Assembly: GCF_016907515.1 (NCBI RefSeq)
Contig: NZ_JAFBBY010000001.1
Location: 2,666,001 to 2,730,000 of the forward strand
From: Nocardioides nitrophenolicus
Lineage (GTDB): Bacteria > Actinomycetota > Actinomycetes > Propionibacteriales > Nocardioidaceae
Direction: 5' to 3'
DNA: 64,000 nt
The notes under the pieces are model-generated. The model had not been told where the DNA came from, did not search any database, and worked only from the letters and a program-made list of their open reading frames with translations. A program made the translations under genes and the position numbers. This document shows, one piece after another, positions 42,701 to 49,595 of this stretch (positions are counted from its first letter, which is position 1; each line of letters starts with the position of its first letter).

Positions 42701-43483
42701 TCAGCTCTCGGCGCCGACCAGCGCGAGGAAGATCTCCTCGAGCGTCGGCTGCTTCTCGACGTACTCGACACGGGCCGGCGGCAGCAGCGCCTTCAGCTCG
42801 GCGAGGGTGCCCTCGACGATGATCCGGCCCTGGTGCAGGATCGCGATCCGGTCGGCCAGCTCCTCGGCCTCGTCGAGGTACTGCGTGGTGAGCAGCACCG
42901 TGGTGCCGCCCGCGGCCAGCTCGCGCACCGCCTGCCACACCTCGATCCGCGCCTGCGGGTCCAGGCCGGTCGTCGGCTCGTCGAGGAAGATGACCGGCGG
43001 CTCGCCGATCAGGCTCATCGCGATGTCGAGCCGGCGGCGCATGCCGCCGGAGTAGGTACCGGCGCGCCGGCCGCCCGCGTCGGTCAGCGAGAACCGGGCG
43101 AGCAGCTCGTCGGCGACCCGTCCGGGGTCCGGGAGGTGGCGCAGTCGCCCGACCAGCACCAGGTTCTCGCGACCGGTGAGGATCTCGTCGACGGCCGCGA
43201 ACTGCCCGGTCAGGCTGAACGACTCGCGCACCCGGTCGGGCTGCGCCGCCACGTCGAAGCCGTGCACGCTCGCCGTACCGGCGTCGGGCTTCAGCAGGGT
43301 GGCGAGGATCCGGATCAGCGTGGTCTTGCCCGCGCCGTTGGAGCCGAGCAGGGCCTGGATGCTGCCGGGGGCGACCTCGAGGTCGACGCCGTCGAGGACC
43401 TTCAGCTCGCCGAAGGACTTGGTCACGCCGGCGACCCGGATCGCGGGGCCGGGGTGCTCCGCAGGGCTGTGTTCGGTGGTCAT
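42701..43483 (-). CDS. ABC exporter ATP-binding protein (DrrA-like)
   Basis: 260 residues. Walker A LLGSNGAGKTTL, signature SGGMRRRLDIAMSL, Walker B VIFLDEPTTGLDP and the switch region follow; the C-terminal segment PPARVEYVEKQPTLEEIFL matches the DrrA C-domain. Energises the adjacent ABC-2 permease. ATG at 43483 is only 17 bases from the MerR-type palindrome. Confidence 0.92.
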   Translation of the reverse strand: MTTEHSPAEHPGPAIRVAGVTKSFGELKVLDGVDLEVAPGSIQALLGSNGAGKTTLIRILATLLKPDAGTASVHGFDVAAQPDRVRESFSLTGQFAAVDEILTGRENLVLVGRLRHLPDPGRVADELLARFSLTDAGGRRAGTYSGGMRRRLDIAMSLIGEPPVIFLDEPTTGLDPQARIEVWQAVRELAAGGTTVLLTTQYLDEAEELADRIAILHQGRIIVEGTLAELKALLPPARVEYVEKQPTLEEIFLALVGAES

Positions 43484-43500
43484 GAGAGAAGCGTGCGGGG

Positions 43501-43515
43501 TTGACGTAGCGTCAA
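43501..43515 (-). promoter_or_regulatory. MerR-type operator upstream of the ABC exporter
   Basis: Perfect palindrome TTGACG-TAG-CGTCAA, flanked on the minus strand by an additional CTTGACC. MerR regulators bind such palindromes inside long-spacer promoters. The MerR gene of the same operon is the likely binder, giving autoregulation. Confidence 0.55.
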
Positions 43516-43604
43516 GGTCAAGCCCGATCTCCCGAAATTCCTGGTGACCCGTCGCAGGCCGCTCCGAGTGCCGGCCTCGCCGCGACCAGAGGTACCGTGC
43601 AGCC

Positions 43605-43892
43605 ATGACTCGGGCTCAGAGCTACGGCGCCCCCTACGGATCGGCCGGCCACGCACAGGACCGCGACGGCTTCCGGACCTTCACCGTGCGCGAGCTGGTC
43701 GCCTACGGCCGGCTGATCGTCAACCGCGAGCGGGTCGACCCCGAGCGGGTGGTCCGCGACTTCATCCGCGCCAACCCCGACGTCGACCTCGAGGCGCGCA
43801 GCACCATCACCGCCTGGCAGGAAGGCGCCCGCCCCGGCGCCCGTGCGGTGCGGCCGGGCGACACGGCCGAGCGGCCGGGCGGCTACTTCTGA
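43605..43892 (+). CDS. Small hypothetical protein
   Basis: 95 residues, polar. The central [39 protein letters not shown] is predicted helical; the rest is Gly/Pro-rich and probably disordered. No motif recognised. It starts at ATG 43605 opposite the ABC operon and ends 26 bp before the YnfA-like gene. Confidence 0.5.
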   Translation: MTRAQSYGAPYGSAGHAQDRDGFRTFTVRELVAYGRLIVNRERVDPERVVRDFIRANPDVDLEARSTITAWQEGARPGARAVRPGDTAERPGGYF

Positions 43893-43918
43893 CGCTTGCG
43901 CCTGCGAGGATCGGGCGC

Positions 43919-44254
43919 ATGGACCTGATCCGCTCGATCCCGCTGTTCGTGCTCGCCGCGATCGCCGAGATCGGTGGCGCCTGGCTGGTCTGGCAGGGGG
44001 TCCGCGAGCACCGCGGCTGGCTCTGGATCGGCGCCGGGGTGATCGCGCTCGGGCTCTACGGCTTCGTCGCGACGCTGCAGCCGGACGCGCACTTCGGCCG
44101 GATCCTCGCGGCGTACGGCGGGGTCTTCGTGGCCGGCTCCCTGCTGTGGGGGATGGCCCTCGACGGCTTCCGGCCCGATCGCTACGACGTCGCCGGTGCC
44201 CTGGTGTGCCTGCTCGGGGTGGCGATCATCATGTACGCGCCCCGGTCGAGCTGA
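43919..44254 (+). CDS. YnfA-family small membrane protein
   Basis: 111 residues with four membrane helices. [40 protein letters not shown] and [20 protein letters not shown] are diagnostic of UPF0060/YnfA, which is related to small multidrug-resistance proteins. ATG at 43919. Function in vivo uncertain. Confidence 0.9.
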   Translation: MDLIRSIPLFVLAAIAEIGGAWLVWQGVREHRGWLWIGAGVIALGLYGFVATLQPDAHFGRILAAYGGVFVAGSLLWGMALDGFRPDRYDVAGALVCLLGVAIIMYAPRSS

Positions 44255-44285
44255 TCGGGGGGTGGCGTCGTAGGCCGGGTGGTGG

Positions 44286-44348
44286 CGTCGTACCCGGCAT
44301 CTGGGTCGTGAAGAGGCCCCGGGGACGACCCGGATGCCGGGTACGACG
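44286..44348. repeat. 63-bp hairpin repeat, copy of the 16656 family
   Basis: Arms 44286-44309 and 44325-44348 are 24-nt inverted repeats with one mismatch around a 15-base spacer. The right arm is identical over 23 bases to 16656-16678. A GGTGGCGTCGTA direct repeat precedes it. It may terminate the YnfA-like gene, ahead of the rrf2 promoter. Confidence 0.65.
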
Positions 44349-44354
44349 AGAGAC

Positions 44355-44373
44355 CTGGATATAGTATGTCCAG
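44355..44373. promoter_or_regulatory. Rrf2 operator, site 1
   Basis: CTGGATATAGTATGTCCAG is a near-palindrome 14 bases before the rrf2 ATG. Its half-sites CTGGATA and ATGTCCA recur at 44895-44913 before the next gene, which identifies the pair as the likely autoregulatory Rrf2 sites. Confidence 0.6.
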
Positions 44374-44387
44374 TTAAGGAGGCCGGC

Positions 44388-44873
44388 ATGCGGATGAACG
44401 AGGGCGTCGAGTGGGCCGCTCACGTCTGCGTGCTGCTGCACTGGCTCCACGACGACCGGGCCGACCCCGCTCCGGTGCCGGTGGCGCGGCTGGCGGAGGC
44501 CTACGAGCTGCCGGCTCCGTACCTCGTCAAGCAGGTGCAGGCGCTCACCCGGGCCGGCATCACCGAGTCGGTCCCGGGCAAGAACGGCGGCGTCCGGCTC
44601 GCGCGTCCGGCCGCCGAGATCACCCTGATGGACGTCGTCGCCGCGATCGAGGGACCCGACGACGCCTTCGCCTGCACCGAGATCCGGCAGCGCGGGATGA
44701 ACCAGGACCGTCCGGCGCGCGACTTCACCCAGCCCTGCGGCATCGCGCACGCCATGCGCGCCGCCGAGCTGGCCTGGCGCCGCGAGCTCGCCGCCACCTC
44801 CGTCCTCGATCTGGTCGCGGCCACCCCGCGCAGCATCGCCGCCGACGCGCGGCGTCACTTCGCGCGCGCCTGA
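44388..44873 (+). CDS. Rrf2-family transcriptional regulator
   Basis: 161 residues. Winged helix: MRMNEGVEWAAHVCVLLHWL, VPVARLAEAYELPAPYLVKQ, VQALTRAGITESVPGKNGGV, then ITLMDVVAAIEGPD. Cysteines in FACTEI and TQPCGI could ligate an Fe-S cluster as in IscR/NsrR relatives, though a third Cys of the usual trio is not evident. Strong AAGGAGG before the ATG. It probably represses itself and the AhpD-like gene 50 bp downstream. Confidence 0.85.
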   Translation: MRMNEGVEWAAHVCVLLHWLHDDRADPAPVPVARLAEAYELPAPYLVKQVQALTRAGITESVPGKNGGVRLARPAAEITLMDVVAAIEGPDDAFACTEIRQRGMNQDRPARDFTQPCGIAHAMRAAELAWRRELAATSVLDLVAATPRSIAADARRHFARA

Positions 44874-44894
44874 GTCCTTCTCCTCGACCCATAA

Positions 44895-44913
44895 CTGGAT
44901 ACCAAATGTCCAC
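44895..44913. promoter_or_regulatory. Rrf2 operator, site 2
   Basis: CTGGATACCAAATGTCCAC shares both half-sites and the exact 19-bp length with site 1, and lies 10 bases before the AhpD-like gene. Its presence in the short intergenic gap gives that gene its own controlled promoter. Confidence 0.55.
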
Positions 44914-44923
44914 GAAAGGAACC

Positions 44924-45373
44924 ATGATGACCCGCACCCGCACCAACGACGCCTCCCCGGAGACCTTCCAGGCGCTGATCGCCCTCGACAGCCGGATGAA
45001 GAAGTCCCTCGGCCCGGTCCTCTACGACCTGGTCAAGCTGCGCGCCTCCCAGCTCAACGGCTGCGCGTACTGCGTAGACATGCACGCCACCGACCTCGAG
45101 CGGCGCGGTACGCCGAGCCGCAAGCTGCACGGCGTCGCCGCCTGGCAGGAGAGCCCGTTCTTCGACGCGACCGAGCGGGTGGCGCTCGCCTTCACCGAGC
45201 GGCTCACCGGCGGCATCGACGCGATCGACGACGCGCTGTGGGAGGAGGCCGGCCGGCTGCTCGGCGACGAGCGCCGCGCCGACCTGATCGTCGCCGTCGG
45301 CACGATCAACACCTGGAACATGACCGGCATCACCACCCACCTCCAGCCGGAGGGGGAGCTCGTCCCGGCCTGA
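44924..45373 (+). CDS. Carboxymuconolactone decarboxylase/AhpD-family protein
   Basis: 149 residues. SPETFQALIALDSRMKKSLG, LVKLRASQLNGCAYCVDMHA contains the CxxC-x3-H active site of alkylhydroperoxidase-type proteins, with the assisting Glu/His region conserved. Likely peroxide or reactive-species reduction. ATG at 44924 has AAAGGA upstream; an in-frame ATG at 44906 lies inside the operator. Regulated with rrf2. Confidence 0.88.
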   Translation: MMTRTRTNDASPETFQALIALDSRMKKSLGPVLYDLVKLRASQLNGCAYCVDMHATDLERRGTPSRKLHGVAAWQESPFFDATERVALAFTERLTGGIDAIDDALWEEAGRLLGDERRADLIVAVGTINTWNMTGITTHLQPEGELVPA

Positions 45374-45375
45374 CC

Positions 45376-45996
45376 TCAGCGCCCCGCGCGCTCGGCGAGC
45401 CGGACCGCCGCGTGCCGCACGATGGCGACCTCGTCGCCGTCGCGCGCGGCCTCGTGGGGGATCCGGCCGCCGAGCAGGCCGGCCGGCTGGGTGAGCCAGG
45501 CCCACACCCGCCACGGGTCCATCCGGGCGGCGAGCAACGGCTCCAGGACGGCGCCCAGCTCGGGGCGCAGCTCGCCCCGGGCGTCGAGCTGGAAGGCCGG
45601 CACCAGCACCCCGGCGTCGTGGGGCACGACGAGCAGGGCATGCCGCTCGGCCGCCTTGTGCACCGCGAACCGGGCGGCGTTCTCCGACACCCCGCGTAGC
45701 CGCGCGAGGCCCGCGTAGTCGTGGGTCGGCGAGGCGAGCAGGCCGGCGCGGACCTCGGCCTGGCGGCGCAGCTGCACCAGCGCCAGGGGCACGGCGTACG
45801 CCGGGTCCTCGCCGTCCTGGTGGAGCACCCGGTCGAGCTCGGCGAGCTGGTCGTCGGTGAGTGCCGCGCCGGTGCCCGGATCGCGCCAGCGCACCACGCC
45901 GCCGAGGTCGCGCTCGAAGGACGGCAGCCCCGCCGCGGCCAGCTGGTCGGCGAGGCCGAGACCCTCGAGCCAGTGCGCCAGCTGCTCCCCGTTCAC
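45376..45996 (-). CDS. Hypothetical protein with DUF2384/MbcA-like C-terminus
   Basis: 206 residues. The middle VSENAARFAVHKAAERHALL looks like a helix-turn-helix, and the end, MDPWRVWAWLTQPAGLLGGR plus IPHEAARDGDEVAIV, resembles the Xre-MbcA-ParS toxin-binding domain (DUF2384), which normally neutralises a RES-domain toxin. No RES toxin lies beside it, so it may be orphaned or have another role. GTG start at 45996. Two bases separate it from the convergent AhpD-like gene. Confidence 0.55.
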   Translation of the reverse strand: MNGEQLAHWLEGLGLADQLAAAGLPSFERDLGGVVRWRDPGTGAALTDDQLAELDRVLHQDGEDPAYAVPLALVQLRRQAEVRAGLLASPTHDYAGLARLRGVSENAARFAVHKAAERHALLVVPHDAGVLVPAFQLDARGELRPELGAVLEPLLAARMDPWRVWAWLTQPAGLLGGRIPHEAARDGDEVAIVRHAAVRLAERAGR

Positions 45997-46045
45997 GGGC
46001 CCCAGGGTCTCACGCGGACCACCGCCGGGGAGCGGCGGTCGTCAG

Positions 46046-46264
46046 CTACCAGCTGAGCTCGATCTCCAGCTCGTTCTTCTCGCCGATCTCGACCTCCACC
46101 GAGAGCTCCACCTCGTCCGGGACGTCGATCGTGATCCGCCGGCCCTCCCGCTCGAACGTCACGCTGTTGTGGCGCTCCAGGGAGTCGGCGAGGGCGCGCA
46201 GCCGGGCGGCCGCCTCCTCGCGACGAAGGCGCTGGGTCTGGTCGATCTCGAACAGGTCGTCCAC
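46046..46264 (-). CDS. Amphi-Trp domain protein
   Basis: 72 residues: an amphipathic N-terminal helix (QTQRLRREEAAARLRALADS) followed by beta strands FEREGRRITIDVPDEVELSV and a terminal ELEIELSW. This matches small amphi-Trp proteins known from archaea and actinobacteria, of unknown function. Start GTG at 46264, preceded by GGAGAT. It lies upstream of the DUF2384-like gene on the same strand. Confidence 0.6.
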   Translation of the reverse strand: MDDLFEIDQTQRLRREEAAARLRALADSLERHNSVTFEREGRRITIDVPDEVELSVEVEIGEKNELEIELSW

Positions 46265-46332
46265 GGGATCTCCTTGGCTGGGGGATGTGCCCCCGACGGT
46301 AGCCAGCGCCCCCGCACTGGGAGACTGAGGCC

Positions 46333-47343
46333 GTGCAGGGACCTACCGACGACGTCCGCGTCGAGCGGCTCGGACCGGTCGGCCGGATCGTGCTGGACCG
46401 ACCGCGGGCGCTCAACGCCATCACGCTCGGCATGGTCGAGCGGATCCATGCGGCGCTCGAGGAGTGGCGCGACGCCGGGCTGCGCGCCATCGTCGTGGAG
46501 AGTGCGTCCGAGCGGGCGTTCTGCGCCGGCGGCGACATCCGCCGGGTGCGGGAGAACTCGCTGGCCGGGCGCCACGAGGAGAGCCTGCGCTTCTTCGACA
46601 CGGAGTACGCCGTCAACGCGCTCCTCGGCAGCTACCCGGTGCCCGTCGTGGCCCTCGTCGGCGGCATCTGCATGGGCGGCGGGATGGGCCTGTCGGTGCA
46701 CGGCACCTTCGTGGTGGTCTCCCCGGAGGCCTCCTTCGCGATGCCCGAGACCAAGATCGGCTTCTTCCCCGACGTCGGCGGCTCCCACTTCCTGCCCCGC
46801 CTGCCCGGCCACACCGGCCGCTATCTCGGCCTCACCGGCGCCCGGATCGGCGCCGCCGACGCCCTGGCCCTCGGCGTCGCCACCCATGCCTGCTCCGCCG
46901 CCGACCTGGCCCGGCTGCCCGAGCTGATCGCCGGCTACGACGGTCCGCTCGAGCAGTTGCTCCGCGAGCTCGCGCCGGACGCACCCGGCTCGGCCGGCTC
47001 GCTCGCCGCCGTACGGCCCGAGCTGGAGTGGGTGTTCAGCGCCCCCGACCTCGCCGGCATCGGCCCCCGGCTCCGCCGGCTGGTCGCCACGCCGGGCCCG
47101 GCGGCCACCTGGGCGGCCGAGACCCTCGCGGCGCTCGAGTCTGCCTCGCCGTACAGCCTCGCGGTGACCGACCGGCTCCTCGTCGAAGGCCGCGGCCGCT
47201 CGCTGGAGGAGTGCCTGCGCGCCGAGCTGGCCACCGCCGCCGAGGTGATCCGCAGCGCCGACTTCGTGGAGGGTGTGCGCTCGGTGCTGGTCGACAAGGA
47301 CCACGCGCCGCACTGGTCGACGCCGGTCGGCGAAGCGGGGTAG
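46333..47343 (+). CDS. 3-hydroxyisobutyryl-CoA hydrolase-like enoyl-CoA hydratase family protein
   Basis: 336 residues of the crotonase fold. RIVLDRPRALNAITLGMVER, AFCAGGDIRRVRE (oxyanion region), GGICMGGGMGLSVHGTFVVV, and the HIBYL-type motif ETKIGFFPDVGGSHFLPRLP indicate HIBYL-CoA hydrolase in valine catabolism rather than hydratase. The final 120 residues also follow that subfamily. GTG at 46333. Not in an evident valine operon, so the physiological substrate is not certain. Confidence 0.85.
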   Translation: MQGPTDDVRVERLGPVGRIVLDRPRALNAITLGMVERIHAALEEWRDAGLRAIVVESASERAFCAGGDIRRVRENSLAGRHEESLRFFDTEYAVNALLGSYPVPVVALVGGICMGGGMGLSVHGTFVVVSPEASFAMPETKIGFFPDVGGSHFLPRLPGHTGRYLGLTGARIGAADALALGVATHACSAADLARLPELIAGYDGPLEQLLRELAPDAPGSAGSLAAVRPELEWVFSAPDLAGIGPRLRRLVATPGPAATWAAETLAALESASPYSLAVTDRLLVEGRGRSLEECLRAELATAAEVIRSADFVEGVRSVLVDKDHAPHWSTPVGEAG

Positions 47344-47410
47344 GTCGGGCCGGGCTGGGGCTGCGGGCTCCGGCCGGGGGTGGGGGCTCCGGGCCGCTGG
47401 GTCTCCCGGT

Positions 47411-47524
47411 GCTGTAACACGCAGTTCGCCGCTCTACCCGACCCGGGGCGTCGCGAACGGGTGTCCGTGCGGGTCCGCCAGATACGAATCAGGTCCGTCA
47501 GGTCGGCGGACAGCGTGTTACAGC
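47411..47524. repeat. 114-bp inverted-repeat-bounded element, copy 1
   Basis: Starts GCTGTAACACG and ends CGTGTTACAGC (11-bp perfect terminal inverted repeat). Differs from copy 2 at about three positions. The gene-free stretch 47344-47738 is essentially these two copies and their flanks, which are themselves similar, giving a 155-bp period. No coding potential is apparent. Confidence 0.75.
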
Positions 47525-47565
47525 GGGTCGGAGCGGTCCGGGCTCCGGCCACCGGGTCTCCCGGC

Positions 47566-47679
47566 GCTGTAACACGCAGTCCGCCGCTCTACCCGACCCG
47601 GGACGTCGCGAACGGGTGTCCGTGCGGGTCCGCCAGATACGAATCAGGTCCGTCAGGTCGGCGAACAGCGTGTTACAGC
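47566..47679. repeat. 114-bp inverted-repeat-bounded element, copy 2
   Basis: Same length and ends as copy 1, 155 bp downstream in direct orientation, about 97% identical by eye. The internal segment includes AGATACGAATCAGGTCCGTC. The similarity extends roughly 25-30 bases outside both ends. Confidence 0.75.
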
Positions 47680-47738
47680 GGTTCTGAGCAGTCCGGGCGC
47701 CCCGGCCCCGCACCACGCGCGCCCAGCAGCAACCGGTG

Positions 47739-48143
47739 TCACCGGCCCCGATCGAGGTCGGCCACCAGCGCCGTGACCCGGCGCCGGATCTCGTCGCGGA
47801 TCGGGCGGACGGCGGCGAGGTCCTGGCCGGCGGGGTCGTCGAGCACCCAGTCCTCGTAGCGCTTCCCGGGGAAGAACGGGCACTCGTCGCCACAGCCCAT
47901 GGTCACCACGACATCGGCCTGCCGCACCGCGGCGTCGGTGAGCACCTTCGGCTGCCGCGCGCCGATGTCGACGCCCACCTCGGCCATCGCCGCGACCGCG
48001 ACCGGGTTCACCTGGTCGGCCGGCTGGGATCCGGCGGAGAGCACCTCGATCCGGTCGCCGGCGAGGTGCTGGAGGAAGGCCGCGGCCATCTGGGAGCGGC
48101 CGGCATTGTGGACGCAGACGAACAGCACGGTGGGTCGGGTCAT
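47739..48143 (-). CDS. arsC: Arsenate reductase, thioredoxin-linked LMW-phosphatase type
   Basis: 134 residues. The P-loop VCVHNAGRSQM carries nucleophile Cys10; Cys84 and Cys88 in TMGCGDECPFFPG provide the disulfide cascade reduced by thioredoxin. It reduces arsenate to arsenite. ATG at 48143 overlaps the aquaporin stop by four bases, so both are translated together. Confidence 0.93.
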   Translation of the reverse strand: MTRPTVLFVCVHNAGRSQMAAAFLQHLAGDRIEVLSAGSQPADQVNPVAVAAMAEVGVDIGARQPKVLTDAAVRQADVVVTMGCGDECPFFPGKRYEDWVLDDPAGQDLAAVRPIRDEIRRRVTALVADLDRGR

Positions 48144-48856
48144 GGCGTCGCCTCCTCGGCGTCGGGGTGGTCGGGGTGGTGGGGGTGGAGGGTCAGGGTG
48201 AGCGCGACGCCGAGGACCATGCCGACGAGCTGCGCGCCGACGAAGACCGGCACCGAGCCGGGGGCGATGCCGGCGAAGGTGTCGGTGAACGTCCGACCGA
48301 TCGTCACGGCGGGGTTGGCGAAGGAGGTCGAGCTGGTGAACCAGTACGCCGCGCCGATGTAGGCGCCGACGGCCGGTGCGGCGAGCGCGCTCCGGCCGGT
48401 CCGCACCAGGGCGAAGACGAGCGCGACGAGCCCGGCGGTCGCTACCACCTCGGCCGTGACGTGGCCGCCGCCGAGGCGATCGTTGGCCGAGAGGCCCTGG
48501 GGCACCTCGAACATCAGGTTGGCGAGGAGCGCGCCACCGATGCCGCCGGCGACCTGTGCCAGCACGTAGGCGCCGACGTCGCGCAGCGGCAGGCCGGCGC
48601 CGGTACGACGGCCCAGGAACCAGTCCGCGGCGGAGACGACCGGGTTGAGGTGGGCGCCGGAGACCGGCCCGAACCACACGATCAGCACGCTCAGGCCGAG
48701 CGCCGTGGCCGTCGAGTTCTCCAGGAGCTGCAGGCCGAGGTCGTCGGGGGAGAGGGTCGCGGCGGCGATGCCGGAGCCGACGACGACGGTGACCAGCAGC
48801 GCCGTACCGACGAGCTCGGCGAGGAGGCGGCGGGACAGCGGTACGGCGACGCTCAC
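48140..48856 (-). CDS. Aquaporin/MIP-family channel in ars operon
   Basis: 238 residues, six helices, with the two half-helix motifs HLNPVVS (first NPA replaced by NPV) and FANPAVT. In Sinorhizobium meliloti an aquaglyceroporin (AqpS) replaces the arsenite pump, letting arsenite made by ArsC flow out; the linkage to arsC here suggests the same. The changed first NPA may alter selectivity. GTG at 48856. Confidence 0.88.
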   Translation of the reverse strand: MSVAVPLSRRLLAELVGTALLVTVVVGSGIAAATLSPDDLGLQLLENSTATALGLSVLIVWFGPVSGAHLNPVVSAADWFLGRRTGAGLPLRDVGAYVLAQVAGGIGGALLANLMFEVPQGLSANDRLGGGHVTAEVVATAGLVALVFALVRTGRSALAAPAVGAYIGAAYWFTSSTSFANPAVTIGRTFTDTFAGIAPGSVPVFVGAQLVGMVLGVALTLTLHPHHPDHPDAEEATP

Positions 48857-48888
48857 GCAGGGATCTTGACCCGAGCAGAATGGCTCAG

Positions 48889-48898
48889 TCAAACTTGA
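48889..48898. promoter_or_regulatory. Candidate ArsR box between aqp and the ArsR-ArsC fusion
   Basis: TCAA-AC-TTGA palindrome inside the 46-bp divergent gap, four bases from the fusion-gene ATG. ArsR-family repressors bind AT-rich inverted repeats like this one. Confidence 0.4.
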
Positions 48899-48902
48899 GG
48901 CA

Positions 48903-49595
48903 ATGAACGTTGAGCAAAATCTGCTGGCTGCCCGGGCGGCGCTGCACGCGGCGCTGGCGGATCCGATCCGCCTCCGGGTGGTCGACCTGCTCGCCGTGGG
49001 CGATGCGTCGTCGTCGGAGCTCTCCGACCGGGTCGGGGCGGCGTCGAACCTGCTCGCCCACCATCTCCGCATCCTCGAGTCGGCGGGCGTGATCCAGCGG
49101 CATCGGTCCGAAGGCGACCGACGCCGCGGCTACTGGCGGCTGATCCATGCCGCTCTGGCGCCCGCCGAGACCGCCGAGACCGCTGTGCTCGCGACGCCGG
49201 AGCGGGTCGTCTTCGTCTGCACGGCCAACTCGGCCCGATCCCAGCTCGCCGCCGCTCTCTGGGAGCGTGCGAGCAGCGTGCCGGCCACCTCCGCCGGCAC
49301 CGAGCCAGGTCCGCGGATCGCGCCGGGAGCCCTCGCCGCCGCCGGGCGGCACGACCTGGCGTTGGCCGATGTCGAGCCGCGCCATCTCGACGACGTGGGC
49401 TTGCGCGGCGAGGGGCGAGACCTCGTCGTCACCGTGTGCGATCGTGCCCACGAGCAGCTGGGACCGGTGTCGCGGGTCCACTGGTCGGTGGCCGACCCGG
49501 TCCCGGCCCGCACGCGCTCAGCGTTCGACCGTGCGTACGACGACCTCGCCCGGCGGGTCGATCGGCTGGTCCCGCTCGTCCGGCAGGCCGGCTGA
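48903..49595 (+). CDS. ArsR regulator fused to ArsC-like phosphatase domain
   Basis: 230 residues. Residues 5-85 are an ArsR winged helix (ALHAALADPIRLRVVDLLAV; NLLAHHLRILESAGVIQRHR). Residues about 98-230 are a low-molecular-weight phosphatase/arsenate reductase domain with P-loop VCTANSARSQ, nucleophile Cys106. No resolving pair like Cys84/Cys88 of the stand-alone ArsC is visible apart from TVCDRAHE. It may couple sensing with reduction. Divergent from aqp-arsC; its 3' end overlaps the convergent MFS gene by 78 bp. Confidence 0.85.
   Translation: MNVEQNLLAARAALHAALADPIRLRVVDLLAVGDASSSELSDRVGAASNLLAHHLRILESAGVIQRHRSEGDRRRGYWRLIHAALAPAETAETAVLATPERVVFVCTANSARSQLAAALWERASSVPATSAGTEPGPRIAPGALAAAGRHDLALADVEPRHLDDVGLRGEGRDLVVTVCDRAHEQLGPVSRVHWSVADPVPARTRSAFDRAYDDLARRVDRLVPLVRQAG

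Noticed and set aside
47397..47690. CRISPR-like array
   Set aside because: Two long copies, 114 bp, with similar flanks, not short repeats with unique spacers, and no cas genes nearby.
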